Origin: Calendula officinalis
Taxonomy: Eukaryota > Streptophyta > Magnoliopsida > Asterales > Asteraceae
NCBI GenBank assembly: GCA_963853835.1
Contig: OY970830.1
Location: forward strand, 43,257,466 to 43,321,465
Direction of reading: 5' to 3'
DNA length: 64,000 nucleotides
This document shows, in pieces, positions 13,494-25,700 of this stretch. Numbering within the stretch: position 1 is the first letter of the stretch; every line of letters starts with the position of its first letter. The position numbers were made by a program, and so were the translations under genes. A model generated the notes under the pieces. The model ran no database searches, was not told where the DNA came from, and was given only the letters and a program-made list of their open reading frames with translations.

Positions 13494-15903
13494 ATTCTAG
13501 CCCTTGCGCCTTGTGCCTTGCACCTTGACCTTGAGCCTTGAGCCTTGATCCTCTAACCTTGAGCCTTGAGCCTTGGGTCTTGAGCCTTTAGTCTTAAGCC
13601 TTGAGTCTTGAGCCTTGAGCCTGGAGCCTTGAGCCTTGAGCCTTGAGCCTTGAACCTTGAGCCTTGAGCCTTGAGCCTTGAGCGTTGAGCCTTGAGCCTT
13701 GAGCCTTGAGCCTTGAAACTTGAGACTTGACCCTTCACTCTTGACCTTTGCGCCTTGAGCCTTGCGCCTCGAGACTTGAGCCTTGAGCCTGGAGCCTGGA
13801 GCCTTGAGCCTTGATTCTAGCCCTTGCGCCTTGTTCCTTGCACCTTGACCTTGAGCCTTGAGCCTTGAGCCTTGATCCTCTAACTTTAAGCCTTGAGCCT
13901 TGAGTCTTGAGTCTTGAGTCTTAAGCCTTGAGCCTTGAGCCTTGAGCATTCACTCTTGACCCTTGCGCCTTGAGCCTTGAGCCTTGAGCCTTGAAACTTG
14001 AGACTTGACCCTTCACTCTTGACTCTTGCGCCTTGAGCCTTGCGCCTTGAGACTTGAGCCTTGAGCCTTGAGCCTGGAGCCTGGAGCCTTGAGCCTTGAT
14101 TCTAGCCCTTGCGCCTTGTGCCTTGCACCTTGACCTTGAGCCTTGAGCCTTGATCCTCTAACCTTGAGCCTTGAGCCTTGGGTCTTGAGCCTTTAGTCTT
14201 AAGCCTTGAGTCTTGAGCCTTGAGCCTGGAGCCTTGAGAATTGAGCCTTGAACCTTGAGCCTTGAGCCTTGAGCGTTGAGCGTTGAGCCTTGAGCCTTGA
14301 GCCTTGAAACTTGAGACTTGACCCTTCACTCTTGACCCTTGTGCCTTGAGCCTTGCGCCTCGAGACTTGAGCCTTGAGCCTGGAGCCTGGAGCCTTGATT
14401 CTAGCCCTTGCGCCTTGTTCCTTGCACCTTGACCTTGAGCCTTGAGCCTTGAGCCTTGATCCTCTAACCTTGAGCCTTGAGCCTTGAGTCTTGAGCCTTG
14501 AGCCTTGAGCCTTGAGCCTTGAGCCTTGAGCTTTAAGCCTTGAGCAACGAACCTTGAGCCTTGAGCCTTGAGCCTTGAGCCTTGAGCCTTGAGCCTTGAG
14601 CCTTGCGCCTTGAGCCATGAGGCTAGAGCCTTGAGTCTTGACACTTGAGACTTGACCCTTCACTCTTGACCCTTGCGCCTTGAGCCTGGAGCCTTGAGCA
14701 TAGAGCCTTGAGCCTGGAGCCTTGAGCCTTGAGCCTTGAGACTTGAGCCTTGAGCCTTGAGCCTTGAGCCTTGAGCCTTGAGCCTTGAGCCTTGAGTCTT
14801 GAGCCTTGAGCCTTGAGCCTTGAGCCTTTAGCCTTTAGCCTTTAGCGTTGAGCCTTGGGCCTTGAGCCTTGAGCCTTGAGCCTTGAACCTTGAACCTTGA
14901 GCCTTGAGCCTTGAGCCTTGAGCCTTGAAACTTGAGACTTCACCCTTCACTCTTGACCCTTGCGCCTTGAGCCTTGCGCCTTGAGACTTGAGCCTTGAGC
15001 CTTGAGCCTGGAGCCTGGAGCCTTGAGCCTTGATTCTAGCCCTTGCGCCTTGTGCCTTGCACCTTGACCTTGAGCCTTGAGCCTTGATCCTCTAACCTTG
15101 AGCCTTGAGCCTTGGGTCTTGAGCCTTTAGTCTTAAGCCTTGAGTCTTGAGCCTTGAGCCTGGAGCCTTGAGCCTTGAGCCTTGAGCCTTGAACCTTGAG
15201 CCTTGAGCCTTGAGCCTTGAGCGTTGAGCCTTGAGCCTTGATCCTTGAGCCTTGAAACTTGAGACTTGACCGTTCACTCTTGACCCTTGCGCCTTGAGCC
15301 TTGCGCCTCGAGACTTGAGCCTGGAGCCTGGAGCCTTGAGCCTTGATTCTAGCCCTTGCGCCTTGTTCCTTGCACCTTGACCTTGAGGCTTGAGCCTTGA
15401 GCCTTGATCCTCTAACCTTGACCCTTGAGCCTTGAGTCTTGAGTCTTGAGTCTTAAGCCTTGAGGCTTGAGGCTTGAGCCTTGAGGCTTGAGCCTTGAGC
15501 CTTGAGCCTTGAGCCTTGAGCCTTGAGCCTTGAGCCTTGAGCCTTGAGCCTTGAGCCTTGAGCCTTGAGCCTTGAGTATTGAGCCTTGAGACTTGAGCCT
15601 TGAGTCTTGAGCATTGAGCCTAGAGCCTTGAGCCTTGAGCCTTTAGCATTGAGCCTTGATCGTTGGTCCTTGAGCCTTGAGCCTTAAGCCTTGAGCCTTG
15701 AGCCTTGAGCCTTGAGCCTTGAGCCTTGAGCCTTGTGCCTTGAGCCTTGAGCATTCACTCTTGACCCTTGCGCCTTGAGCCTTGAGCCTTGAGACTTGAA
15801 ACTTGAGACTTGACCCTTCACTCTTGACCCTTGCGCCTTGAGCCTTGCGCCTTGAGACTTGAGCCTTGAGCCTTGAGCCTGGAGCCTGGAGCCTTGAGCC
15901 TTG
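13494..15903. repeat. 2.4 kb super-repeat of domain A, copy 2
   Basis: This 2,410 bp unit has six anchor intervals of 320, 285, 299, 635, 313 and 558 bp. Variant blocks inside the intervals occur in the same order as in the next copy, for example the AACTTTAAGCC form after GATCCTC near 13,880 and the GAGAATTGAGCC block near 14,236. Confidence 0.8.
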
Positions 15904-18404
15904 ATTCTAGCCCTTGCGCCTTGTGCCTTGCACCTTGACCTTGAGCCTTGAGCCTTGATCCTCTAACCTTGAGCCTTGAGCCTTGGGTCTTGAGCCTTTA
16001 GTCTTAAGCCTTGAGTCTTGAGCCTTGAGCCTGGAGCCTTGAGCCTTGAGCCTTGAGCCTTGAACCTTGAGCCTTGAGCCTTGAGCGTTGAGCGTTGAGC
16101 CTTGAGCCTTGAGCCTTGAGCCTTGAGCCTTGAAACTTGAGACTTGACCCTTCACTCTTGACCTTTGCGCCTTGAGCCTTGCGCCTCGAGACTTGAGCCT
16201 GGAGCCTGGAGCCTTGAGCCTTGATTCTAGCCCTTGCGCCTTGTTCCTTGCACCTTGACCTTGAGCCTTGAGCCTTGAGCCTTGATCCTCTAACTTTGAG
16301 CCTTGAGCCTTGAGTCTTGAGTCTTGAGTCTTAAGCCTTGAGCCTTGAGCCTTGAGCCTTGAGCATTCACTCTTGACCCTTGCGCCTTGAGCCTTGAGCC
16401 TTGAAACTTGAGACTTGACCCTTCACTCTTGACTCTTGCGCCTTGAGCCTTGCGCCTTGAGACTTGAGCCTTGAGCCTTGAGCCTGGAGCCTGGAGCCTG
16501 GAGCCTTGAGCCTTGATTCTAGCCCTTGCGCCTTGTGCCTTGCACCTTGACCTTGAGCCTTGAGCCTTGATCCTCTAACCTTGAGCCTTGAGCCTTGGGT
16601 CTTGAGCCTTTAGTCTTAAGCCTTGAGTCTTGAGCCTTGAGCTTGGAGCCTTGAGAATTGAGCCTTGAACCTTGAGCCTTGAGCCTTGAGCGTTGAGCCT
16701 TGAGCCTTGAGCATTGAGCCTTGAGCCTTGAAACTTGAGACTTGACCCTTCACTCTTGACCCTTGTGCCTTGAGCCTTGCGCCTCGAGACTTGAGCCTTG
16801 AGCCTGGAGCCTGGAGCCTTGAGCCTTGATTCTAGCCCTTGCGCCTTGTTCCTTGCACCTTGACCTTGAGCCTTGAGCCTTGAGCCTTGATCCTCTAACC
16901 TTGAGCCTTGAGCCTTGAGTCTTGAGCCTTGAGTCTTAAGCCTTGAGGCTTGAGCCTTGAGCCTTGAGCCTTGAGCCTTGAGCCTTGAGCCTTGAGCTTT
17001 GAGCCTTGGGCAACGAACCTTGAGCCTTGAGCCTTGAGCCTTGAGCCTTGAGCCTTGAGCCTTGCGCCTTGAGCCATGAGGCTAGAGCCTTGAGTCTTGA
17101 CACTTGAGACTTGACCCTTCACTCTTGACCCTTGCGCCTTGAGCCTGGAGCCTTGAGCATAGAGCCTTGAGCCTGGAGCCTTGAGCCTTGAGCCTTGAGC
17201 CTTGAGCCTTGAGCCTTGAGCCTTGAGCCTTGAGCCTTGAGCCTTGAGCCTTGAGCCTTGAGCCTTGAGCCTTGAGCCTTGAGTCTTGAGCCTTGAGCCT
17301 TGAGCCTTGAGCCTTTAGCCTTGAGCTTTGAGCCTTGGGCCTTGAGCCTTGAGCCTTGAACCTTGAACCTTGAACCTTGAGCCTTGAGCCTTGAGCCTTG
17401 AGCCTTGAAACTTGAGACTTCACCCTTCACTCTTGACCCTTGCGCCTTGAGCCTTGCGCCTTGAGACTTGAGCCTTGAGCCTTGAGCCTGGAGCCTGGAG
17501 CCTTGAGCCTTGATTCTAGCCCTTGCGCCTTGTGCCTTGCACCTTGACCTTGAGCCTTGAGCCTTGATCCTCTAACCTTGAGCCTTGAGCCTTGGGTCTT
17601 GAGCCTTTAGTCTTAAGCCTTGAGTCTTGAGTCTTGAGCCTTGAGCCTGGAGCCTTGAGCCTTGAGCCTTGAGCCTTGAACCTTGAGCCTTGAGCCTTGA
17701 GCGTTGAGCCTTGAGCGTTGAGCCTTGAGCCTTGAGCCTTGATCCTTGAGCCTTGAAACTTGAGACTTGACCGTTCACTCTTGACCCTTGCGCCTTGAGC
17801 CTTGCGCCTCGAGACTTGAGCCTGGAGCCTGGAGCCTTGAGCCTTGATTCTAGCCCTTGCGCCTTGTTCCTTGCACCTTGACCTTGAGGCTTGAGCCTTG
17901 AGCCTTGATCCTCTAACCTTGACCCTTGAGCCTTGAGTCTTGAGTCTTGAGTCTTAAGCCTTGAGGCTTGAGGCTTGAGCCTTGAGGCTTGAGCCTTGAG
18001 CCTTGAGCCTTGAGCCTTGAGCCTTGAGCCTTGAGCCTTGAGCCTTGAGCCTTGAGCCTTGAGCCTTGAGCCTTGAGCCTTGAGCCTTGAGTATTGAGCC
18101 TTGAGACTTGAGCCTTGAGTCTTGAGCATTGAGCCTAGAGCCTTGAGCCTTGAGCCTTTAGCATTGAGCCTTGATCGTTGGTCCTTGAGCCTTGAGCCTT
18201 GAGCCTTGAGCCTTGAGCCTTGAGCCTTGAGCCTTGTGCCTTGAGCCTTGAGCATTCACTCTTGACCCTTGCGCCTTGAGCCTTGAGCCTTGAGACTTGA
18301 AACTTGAGACTTGACCCTCCACTCTTGACCTTTGCGCCTTGAGCCTTGCGCCTTGAGACTTGAGCCTTGAGCCTTGAGCCTGGAGCCTGGAGCCTTGAGC
18401 ATTG
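15904..18404. repeat. 2.5 kb super-repeat of domain A, copy 3
   Basis: This 2,501 bp unit has six anchor intervals of 320, 292, 313, 684, 334 and 558 bp. Compared with copy 2 the intervals differ by 0, 7, 14, 49, 21 and 0 bp, all whole heptamers. The next interval is again 320 bp (18,405 to 18,725), after which the order breaks down. Confidence 0.8.
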
Positions 18405-21400
18405 ATTCTAGCCCTTGCGCCTTGTGCCTTGCACCTTGACCTTGAGCCTTGAGCCTTGATCCTCTAACCTTGAGCCTTGAGCCTTGGGTCTTGAGCCTTT
18501 AGTCTTAAGCCTTGAGTCTTGAGCCTTGAGCCTGGAGCCTTGAGCCTTGAGCCTTGAGCCTTGAGCCTTGAGCCTTGAACCTTGAGCCTTGAGCCTTGAG
18601 CGTTGAGCCTTGAGCCTTGATCCTTGATTCTTGAAACTTGAGACTTGACCGTTCACTCTTGACCCTTGCGCCTTGAGCCTTGCGCCTCGAGACTTGAGCC
18701 TGGAGCCTGGAGCCTTGAGCCTTGAGTCTAGCCCTTGCGCCTTGTTCCTTGCACCTTGACCTTGAGGCTTGAGCCTTGAGCCTTGATCCTCTAACCTTGA
18801 CCCTTGAGCCTTGAGTCTGGAGTCTTGAGTCTTAAGCCTTGAGGCTTGAGGCTTGAGCCTTGAGGCTTGAGCCTTGAGCCTTGAGCCTTGAGCCTTGAGC
18901 CTTGAGCCTTGAGTATTGAGCCTAGAGCCTTGAGCCTTGAGACTTGAGCATTGAGCCTAGAGCCTTGAGCCTTGAGCCTTTAGCATTGAGCCTTGATCGT
19001 TGGTCCTTGAGCCTTGAGCCTTAAGCCTTGAGCCTTGAGCCTTGAGCCTTGAGCCTTGAGCCTTGAGCCTTGAGCCTTGTGCCTTGAGCCTTGAGCATTC
19101 ACTCTTGACCCTTGCGCCTTGAGCCTTGAGCCTTGAGACTTGAAACTTGAGACTTGACCCTTCACTCTTGACCCTTGCGCCTTGAGCCTTGCGCCTTGAG
19201 ACTTGAGCCTTGAGCCTTGAGCCTGGAGCCTGGAGCCTTGAGCCTTGATTCTAGCCCTTGCGCCTTGTTCCTTGCACCTTGACCTTGAGGCTTGAGCCTT
19301 GAGCCTTGATCCTCTAACCTTGACCCTTGAGCCTTGAGTCTTGAGTCTTGTGTCTTAAGCCTTGAGGCTTGAGGCTTGAGCCTTGAGGCTTGAGCCTTGA
19401 GCCTTGAGCCTTGAGCCTTGAGCCTTGAGTCTTGAGCATTGAGCCTAGAGCCTTGATCCTTGAGCCTTTAGCATTGAGCCTTGATCGTTGGTCCTTGAGC
19501 CTTGAGCCTTAAGCCTTGAGCCTTGAGCGTTGAGCGTTGAGCCTTGAGCCTTGAAACTTGAGACTTGACCCTTCACTCTTGACCTTTGCGCCTTGAGCCT
19601 TGAGCCTGGAGCCTGGAGCCTTGAGCCTTGATTCTAGCCCTTGCGCCTTGTTCCTTGCACCTTGACCTTGAGCCTTGAGCCTTGAGCCTTGATCCTCTAA
19701 CATTGAGCCTTGAGCCTTGAGTCTTGAGTCTTGAGTCTTAAGCCTTGAGGCTTGAGCCTTGAGGCTTGAGGCTTGAGCCTTGAGCCTTGAGCCTTGAGCC
19801 TTGAGCCTTGAGCCTTGAGCCTTGAGTATTGAGCCTTGAGCCTTGAGTATTGAGCCTTGAGCATTGAGCCTAGAGCCTTGAGCCTTGAGCCTTTAGCATT
19901 GAGCCTTGATCGTTGGTCCTTGAGCCTTGAGCCTTAAGCCTTGAGCCTTGAGCCTTGAGCCTTGAGCCTGGAGCCTTGAGCCTTGAGCCTTGTGCCTTGA
20001 GCCTTGAGCATTCACTCTTGACCCTTGCGCCTTGAGCCTTGAGCCTTGAAACTTGACACTTGACCCTTCACTCTTGACCCTTGCGCCTTGAGACTTGAGC
20101 CTTGAGCCTTGAGCCTGGAGCATGGAGCCTGGAGCCTTGAGCCTTGATTCTAGCCCTTGCGCCTTGTGCCTTGCACCTTGACCTTGAGCCTTGAGCCTTG
20201 ATCCTCTAACCTTGAGCCTTGAGCCTTGGGTCTTGAGCCTTTAGTCTTAAGCCTTGAGTCTTGAGCCTTGAGCCTGGAGCCTTGAGCCTTGAGCCTTGAA
20301 CCTTGAGCCTTGAGCCTTGAGCGTTGAGCCTTGAGCCTTGAGCCTTGAGCCTTGAAACTTGAGACTTGACCCTTCACTCTTGACCCTTGCGCCTTGAGCC
20401 TTGCGCCTCGAGACTTGAGCCTTGAGCCTGGAGCCTGGAGCCTTGAGCCTTGATTCTAGCCCTTGCGCCTTGTTCCTTGCACCTTGACCTTGAGCCTTGA
20501 GCCTTGAGCCTTGATCCTCTAACCTTGAGCCTTGAGCCTTGAGTCTTGAGCCTTGAGCCTTGAGCCTTTAGCCTTGAGCATTGAGCCTTGGGCCTTGAGC
20601 CTTGAGCCTTGAGCCTTGAGCCTTGAGCCTTGAACCTTGAACCTTGAGCCTTGAGCCTTGAGCCTTGAGCCTTGAAACTTGAGACTTCACCCTTCACTCT
20701 TGACCCTTGCGCCTTGAGCCTTGCGCCTTGAGACTTGAGCCTTGAGCCTTGAGCCTGGAGCCTGGAGCCTTGAGCCTTGATTCTAGCCCTTGCGCCTTGT
20801 GCCTTGCACCTTGACCTTGAGCCTTGAGCCTTGATCCTCTAACCTTGAGCCTTGAGCCTTGGGTCTTGAGCATTTAGTCTTAAGCCTTGAGTCTTGAGCC
20901 TTGAGCCTGGAGCCTTGAGCCTTGAGCCTTGAGCCTTGAACCTTGAGCCTTGAGCCTTGAGCCTTGAGCCTTGATCCTTGAGCCTTGAAACTTGAGACTT
21001 GACCGTTCACTCTTGACCCTTGCGCCTTGAGCCTTGCGCCTCGAGACATGAGCCTGGAGCCTGGAGCCTTGAGCCTTGATTCTAGCCCTTGCGCCTTGTT
21101 CCTTGCACCTTGACCTTGAGGCTTGAGCCTTGAGCCTTGATCCTCTAACCTTGACCCTTGAGCCTTGAGTCTTGAGTATTGAGTCTTAAGCCTCGAGGCT
21201 TGAGGCTTGAGCCTTGAGGCTTGAGCCTTGAGCCTTGAGCCTTGAGCCTTGAGCCTTGAGCCTTGAGCCTTGAGCCTTGAGTATTGAGCCTTGAGCCTTG
21301 AGCCTTGAGTCTTGAGCATTGAGCCTAGAGCCTTGAGCCTTGAGCCTTTAGCATTGAGCCTTGATCGTTGGTCCTTGAGCCTTGAGCGTTAAGTCTTGAG

Positions 21401-22060
21401 CCTTGAGCCTTGAGCCTTGAGCCTTGAGCCTTGAGCCTTGTGCCTTGAGCCTTCAGCATTCACTCTTGACCCTTGCGCCTTGAGCCTTGAGCCTTGAGAC
21501 TTGAAACTTGAGACTTGACCCTTCACTCTTGACCCTTGCGCCTTGAGCCTTGCGCCTTGAGACTTGAGCCTTGAGCCTTGAGCCTAGAGCCTGGAGCCTT
21601 GAGCCTTGATTCTAGCCCTTGCGCCTTGTGCCTTGCACCTTGACCTTGAGCCTTGAGCCTTGATCCTCTAACCTTGAGCCTTGAGCCTTGGGTCTTGAGC
21701 CTTTAGTCTTAAGCCTTGAGTCTTGAGCCTTGAGCCTGGAGCCTTGAGCCTTGAGCCTTGAGCCTTGAACCTTAAGCCTTGAGCCTTGAGCGTTGAGCCT
21801 TGAGCCTTGAGCCTTGAGCCTTGAGCCTTGAGCCTTGAAACTTGAGAGTTGACCCTTCACTCTTGACCCTTGCGCCTAGAGCCTTGCGCCTCGAGACTTG
21901 AGCCTTGAGCCTGGAGCCTGGAGCCTTGAGCCATGATTCTAGCCCTTGCGCCTTGTTCCTTGCACCTTGACCTTGAGCCTTGAGCCTTGAGCCTTGATCC
22001 TCTAACCTTGAGCCTTGAGCCTTGAGTCTTGAGCCTTGAGTCTTAAGCCTTGAGTCTTAA

Positions 22061-22202
22061 GCCTTGAGCCTTGAGCCTTGAGCCTTGAGCCTTGAGCCTT
22101 GAGCCTTGAGCCTTGAGCCTTGAGCCTTGAGCCTTGAGCCTTGAGCCTTGAGCCTTGAGCCTTGAGCCTTGAGCCTTGAGCCTTGAGCCTTGAGCCTTGA
22201 GC
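22061..22202. repeat. Uninterrupted heptamer run near the end of domain A
   Basis: About 20 TTGAGCC units follow one another here without a single variant (142 bp). Such homogeneous runs vary in length between duplicated copies elsewhere in the window and are the likely sites of slippage. Confidence 0.9.
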
Positions 22203-22780
22203 ATTGAGCCTAGAGCCTTGAGCCTTGAGCCTTTAGCATTGAGCCTTGGTCGTTGGTCCTTGAGCCTTGAGCCTTAAGCCTTGAGCCTTGAGCCTTGAGC
22301 CTTGAGCCTTGAGCCTTGTGCCTTGAGCCTTGAGCATTCACTCTTGACCCTTGCGCCTTGAGCCTTGCGCCTTGAGACTTGAGCCTTGATTCTAGCCCTT
22401 GCGCCTTGTGCCTTGCACCTTGACCTTGAGCCTTGAGCCTTGAGCCTTGATCCTCTAACCTTGAGCCTTGAGCCTTGAGTCTGGAGCCTTGAGTCTTAAG
22501 CCTGGAGTCCTGAGCCTTGAGTCTTGAGCCTTGAGCCTTGAGCCTTGCGCCTTGAGCCTTGAGCCTTGAGCCTTGAGCCTTGAGCCTTGAGCCTTGAGCC
22601 TTGAGCCTTGAGCCTTGAGCCTTGAGCAACGAGCCTTGAGCCTTGAGCCTTGAGCCTTGAGCCTTGAGCCTTGAGCCTTGAGCCTTGAGCCTTAAACCTT
22701 GAGCCTTGAGCCATGAGGCTAGAGCCTTGAGTCTTGACATTTGAGACTTGACCCTTCACTCTTGACCCTTGCGCCTTGAG

Positions 22781-25700
22781 CCTTGAGCCTTGAGCCTTGA
22801 GCCATTAGCCTTGAGCCTTGATCCTTGGTCCTTGAGCCTTGAGCATTGAGCCTGGAGCATTTGTGCCTGGAGCCTCGAGCCTTGAGCGTCGAGCCTTGAG
22901 CCTGGAGCCTGGAGCCTTGAGCCTTGCGCCTTGAGCCTTGAGCCTTGAGCCTGAGCCTTGAGCCTTGAGCCTTGAGCCTTGAGCCTTGAGCCTTGAGCCT
23001 TGAGCCTTGAGCCTTGAGCCTTGAGCCTTGAGCCTTGAGCCTTGAGCCTTTAGCCTTGAGCCTTGAGCCTTGAGCCTTGAGCCTTGAGCCTTGAGCCTTG
23101 AGCCTTGAGTCTTGAAACTTGAGACTTGACCCTCACTCTTGACCCTTGCGCCTTGAGCTTGGAGCCTTGAGCATGGATCCTTGAGCCTGGAGCCTTGAGC
23201 CTTGAGCCTTGAGCCTTGAGCCTTGAGCCTTGAGCCTTGAGCCTCTAGCCTGAGCCTTGAGCCTTGAGTCTTGATCCTCTAACCTTGAGCCTTGAGCCTG
23301 CAGCCTTGAGCCTTGAGACTTGAGCCTTGAGCCTTGAGCCTTGATCCTCTAGCCTTGAACCTTGAGCCTTGAGCCTTGAGCCTTGATCCATGAGTCTTGA
23401 GCCTTGAGCCTTGAAACTTGATACTTGAGCCTTGACTCTTGACCCTTGCGCCTTGAGCCTCTCGTCTTGAGCCTTGAGCTTTGAGGCTTGAGCCTTGCGC
23501 CTTGAGCCTTTATCCTTGAGCCTTGAGCCTTGAGACTCGAGCCTTGAGCCTTGAGCCTTGAGCCTTGAGCGTTGAGCCTTGAGCCTTGAGCCTTGAGCCT
23601 CTAGCCTTAAGCCTTGAGCCTTGAGCCTTGAGCCTTGAGCCTTGAGCCTTGAGCCTTGAGCGTTGATCCTTCAGCTTTGAGCCTGGATCCTTGAGCCTCG
23701 AGCCTTGAGCCTCGAGCCTTGAGCCTTGTGCCTTAAGACTTGAGCCTTGACCCTTGAGCATTTACCGTTTAGCATTAACCCTTGAGCCTTGAACCTTGAG
23801 CCTTGAGCCTTGAGCCTTGCGCCTTAAGCCTTAAGCCTTGAGCTAGAGCCTTGAGCCTTGAGCTCTTGAGCCTTGAGCCTTGAGCATTGACCCTTGAGCC
23901 TTGACCCTTAACCCTTGAGCATTGACCCTTTAGCCTTACCCCTTGAGCCTTGACCCTTGAGCCTTTAGCCTTTAGCCTTGCGCCTTGAGCCTTGAGCCTT
24001 GATCCTTGAGCCTTGAGCCATGAGCCTTAAGCCTTGAGCCTTGAGCCTTGAGTCTGGAGCCTTGAGTCTGGAGCCTTGAGCACTGACCCTTGAGCGTTGA
24101 GCCTTGAGCGTTGAGCCTTGAGCCTTGAGCCTTGAGCCTTGAGCCTTGAGCCTTGAGCCTTGAGCCTTGAGACTTGAGCCTTGAGCCTTGAGCCTTGATC
24201 CTGGAGCCTTGAGCCTCGTGTCTCGAGCCTTGAGCCTCGTGTCTTGAGCCTTGAGCCTCTGGCCTTGAGCCTTGACCCTTGACCCTTGACCCTTGAGCCT
24301 TGAGCCTTGAACATTGAGCCTTGAAACTGGAGACTTAACCCTTCACTCTCAACCCTTGCGCCTTGCACCTTGAGCCTTGAGCCTTGAACCTTGATCCTCC
24401 AGCCTCTAGCCTTGAGCCTTGAGTCTTGAGCCTTGAGTCTGAAGCCTTGAGTCTTGAGCCTTGAGTCTTGAGGCTTGAGCCTGGAGGCTTGGGCCTTGAG
24501 CCTTGAGCCTTGAGCCATGAGCCTTGCGCCTTGAGCCTTGATCCTCTAGCCTTCAGCCTTCAGCCTTGAACCTTGAGCCTTGATCCATGAGCCTTGAGCC
24601 TTGACCATTGAAACTTGAGACTTGAGACTTGACTCTTGACCCTTGCGCCTTGAGCCTTGTGGCTTGAGCCTTGAGCCTCGCGCCTTGATCCTTGAACCTT
24701 GAGCCTTGAGCCTTGAGAGTTGAGCCTTGATCCGTGAGCCTTGTGCCTTGAGCCTTGAGCCCTGACCCTTGAGCCCTACTCCTTGAGCCCTGAGCCTTGA
24801 GCCTTGAGCGATGAGCCTTGAGCGATGAGCCTTGAGTCTTGAGCCTTGAGCCTTGAGCCTTGAGCCTTGAGCCTTGAGCTTTGAGCCTTGAGCCTTGAGC
24901 CTTTAGCCTTTAGCCTTGAGCCTTGAGCCTTGAGCCTTGAGCCTTGAGCCTTGAGCCTTGAGCCTTGAGCCTTGAGACTTGACCCTTCACTCTTGACCCT
25001 TGCGCCTTGAGCCTTGCGCCTTGAGACTTGAGCCTTGAGCGTTGAGCCTTGAGCCTTGATTCTAGCCCTTGCGCCTTGTGCCTTGCACCTTGACCTTGAC
25101 CTTGAGCCTTGAGCCTTGATCCTCTAACCTTGAGCCTTGAGCCTTGAGTCTGGAGCCTTGAGTCTTAAGCCTTGAGTCTTGAGCCTTGAGTCTTGAGCAT
25201 TGAGCCTTGAGCCTTGAGCCTTGAGCCTTGCGCCTTGAGCCTGGAGCCTTGAGCCTTGAGCCTTGAGCCTTAAGCCTTGAGCCTTTAGCCTTGAGCCTTG
25301 ATCCTTGAGCCTTGAGCCTTGAGCCTTGACCCTTGAGCCTTGAGCCTTGAGCCTTGAGCCTTGAGCCTTGAGTCTTGAAACTTGAGACTTGACCCTCACT
25401 CTTGACCCTTGCGCCTTGAGCTTGGTGCCTTGAGCATGGAGCCTTGAGCCTGGAGCCTTGAGCCTTGAGCCTTGAGCCTTGAGCCTTGAGCCTTGAGCCT
25501 TGAGCCTTGAGCCTTGAGCCTTGAGCCTCTAGCCTTGAGCCTTGAGCCTTGAGCCTTGAGCCTTGAGTCTTGATCCTCTAACCTTGAGCCTTGAGCCTTA
25601 AGCCTTGAGCCTTGAGACTTGAGCCTTGAGCCTTGATCCTCTAGCCTTGAACCTTGAGCCTTGAGCCTTGAGCCTTGATCCATGAGTCTTGAGCCTTGAG

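Larger units (their letters stand above)
93..22460. repeat. Family of 48 anchor blocks in domain A
   Basis: Each block of roughly 75 bp starts TTGATTCTAGCCCTTGCGCC, continues with TTGCACCTTGACCTTGAG and usually ends with GATCCTCTAACC. The A of GATTCTAG falls at 93, 728, 978, 1984, 2311, 2694, 3070, 3726, 4479, 4791, 5320 (variant), 5423, 6191, 6784, 7244, 7921, 8787, 9086, 10071, 10405, 11131, 11458, 11743, 12049, 12719, 13494, 13814, 14099, 14398, 15033, 15346, 15904, 16224, 16516, 16829, 17513, 17847, 18405, 18725 (variant), 19248, 19631, 20147, 20453, 20780, 21079, 21609, 21936 and 22389. Two one-base losses of heptamer phase sit inside the block, one at GATTCTAGCCC and one at TTGACCTTGAG. 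The block looks like diverged satellite and not like an insertion of foreign DNA. Confidence 0.9.
1..22780. repeat. Satellite domain A: anchor-based higher-order repeat
   Basis: This part is marked by three variant blocks that recur together. The first is GACTTGACCCTTCACTCTTG. The second, about 100 bp later, is the TTGATTCTAGCCC anchor. The third is TTGATCGTTGGTCC, seen about 16 times, for example near 1,425, 2,907, 5,081, 7,120, 10,648, 12,989, 15,659, 18,173 and 22,248. Between the blocks lie runs of plain heptamers of variable length. The anchors occur throughout this domain and only once outside it (25,059), which sets the right edge. No gene is present. Confidence 0.9.

Noticed and set aside
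1..22780. The anchor block as a transposon or tRNA-like insertion
   Set aside because: The block is only about 75 bp and each part can be derived from the heptamer by a few substitutions and two one-base losses. There are no target-site duplications, terminal inverted repeats or poly-A.
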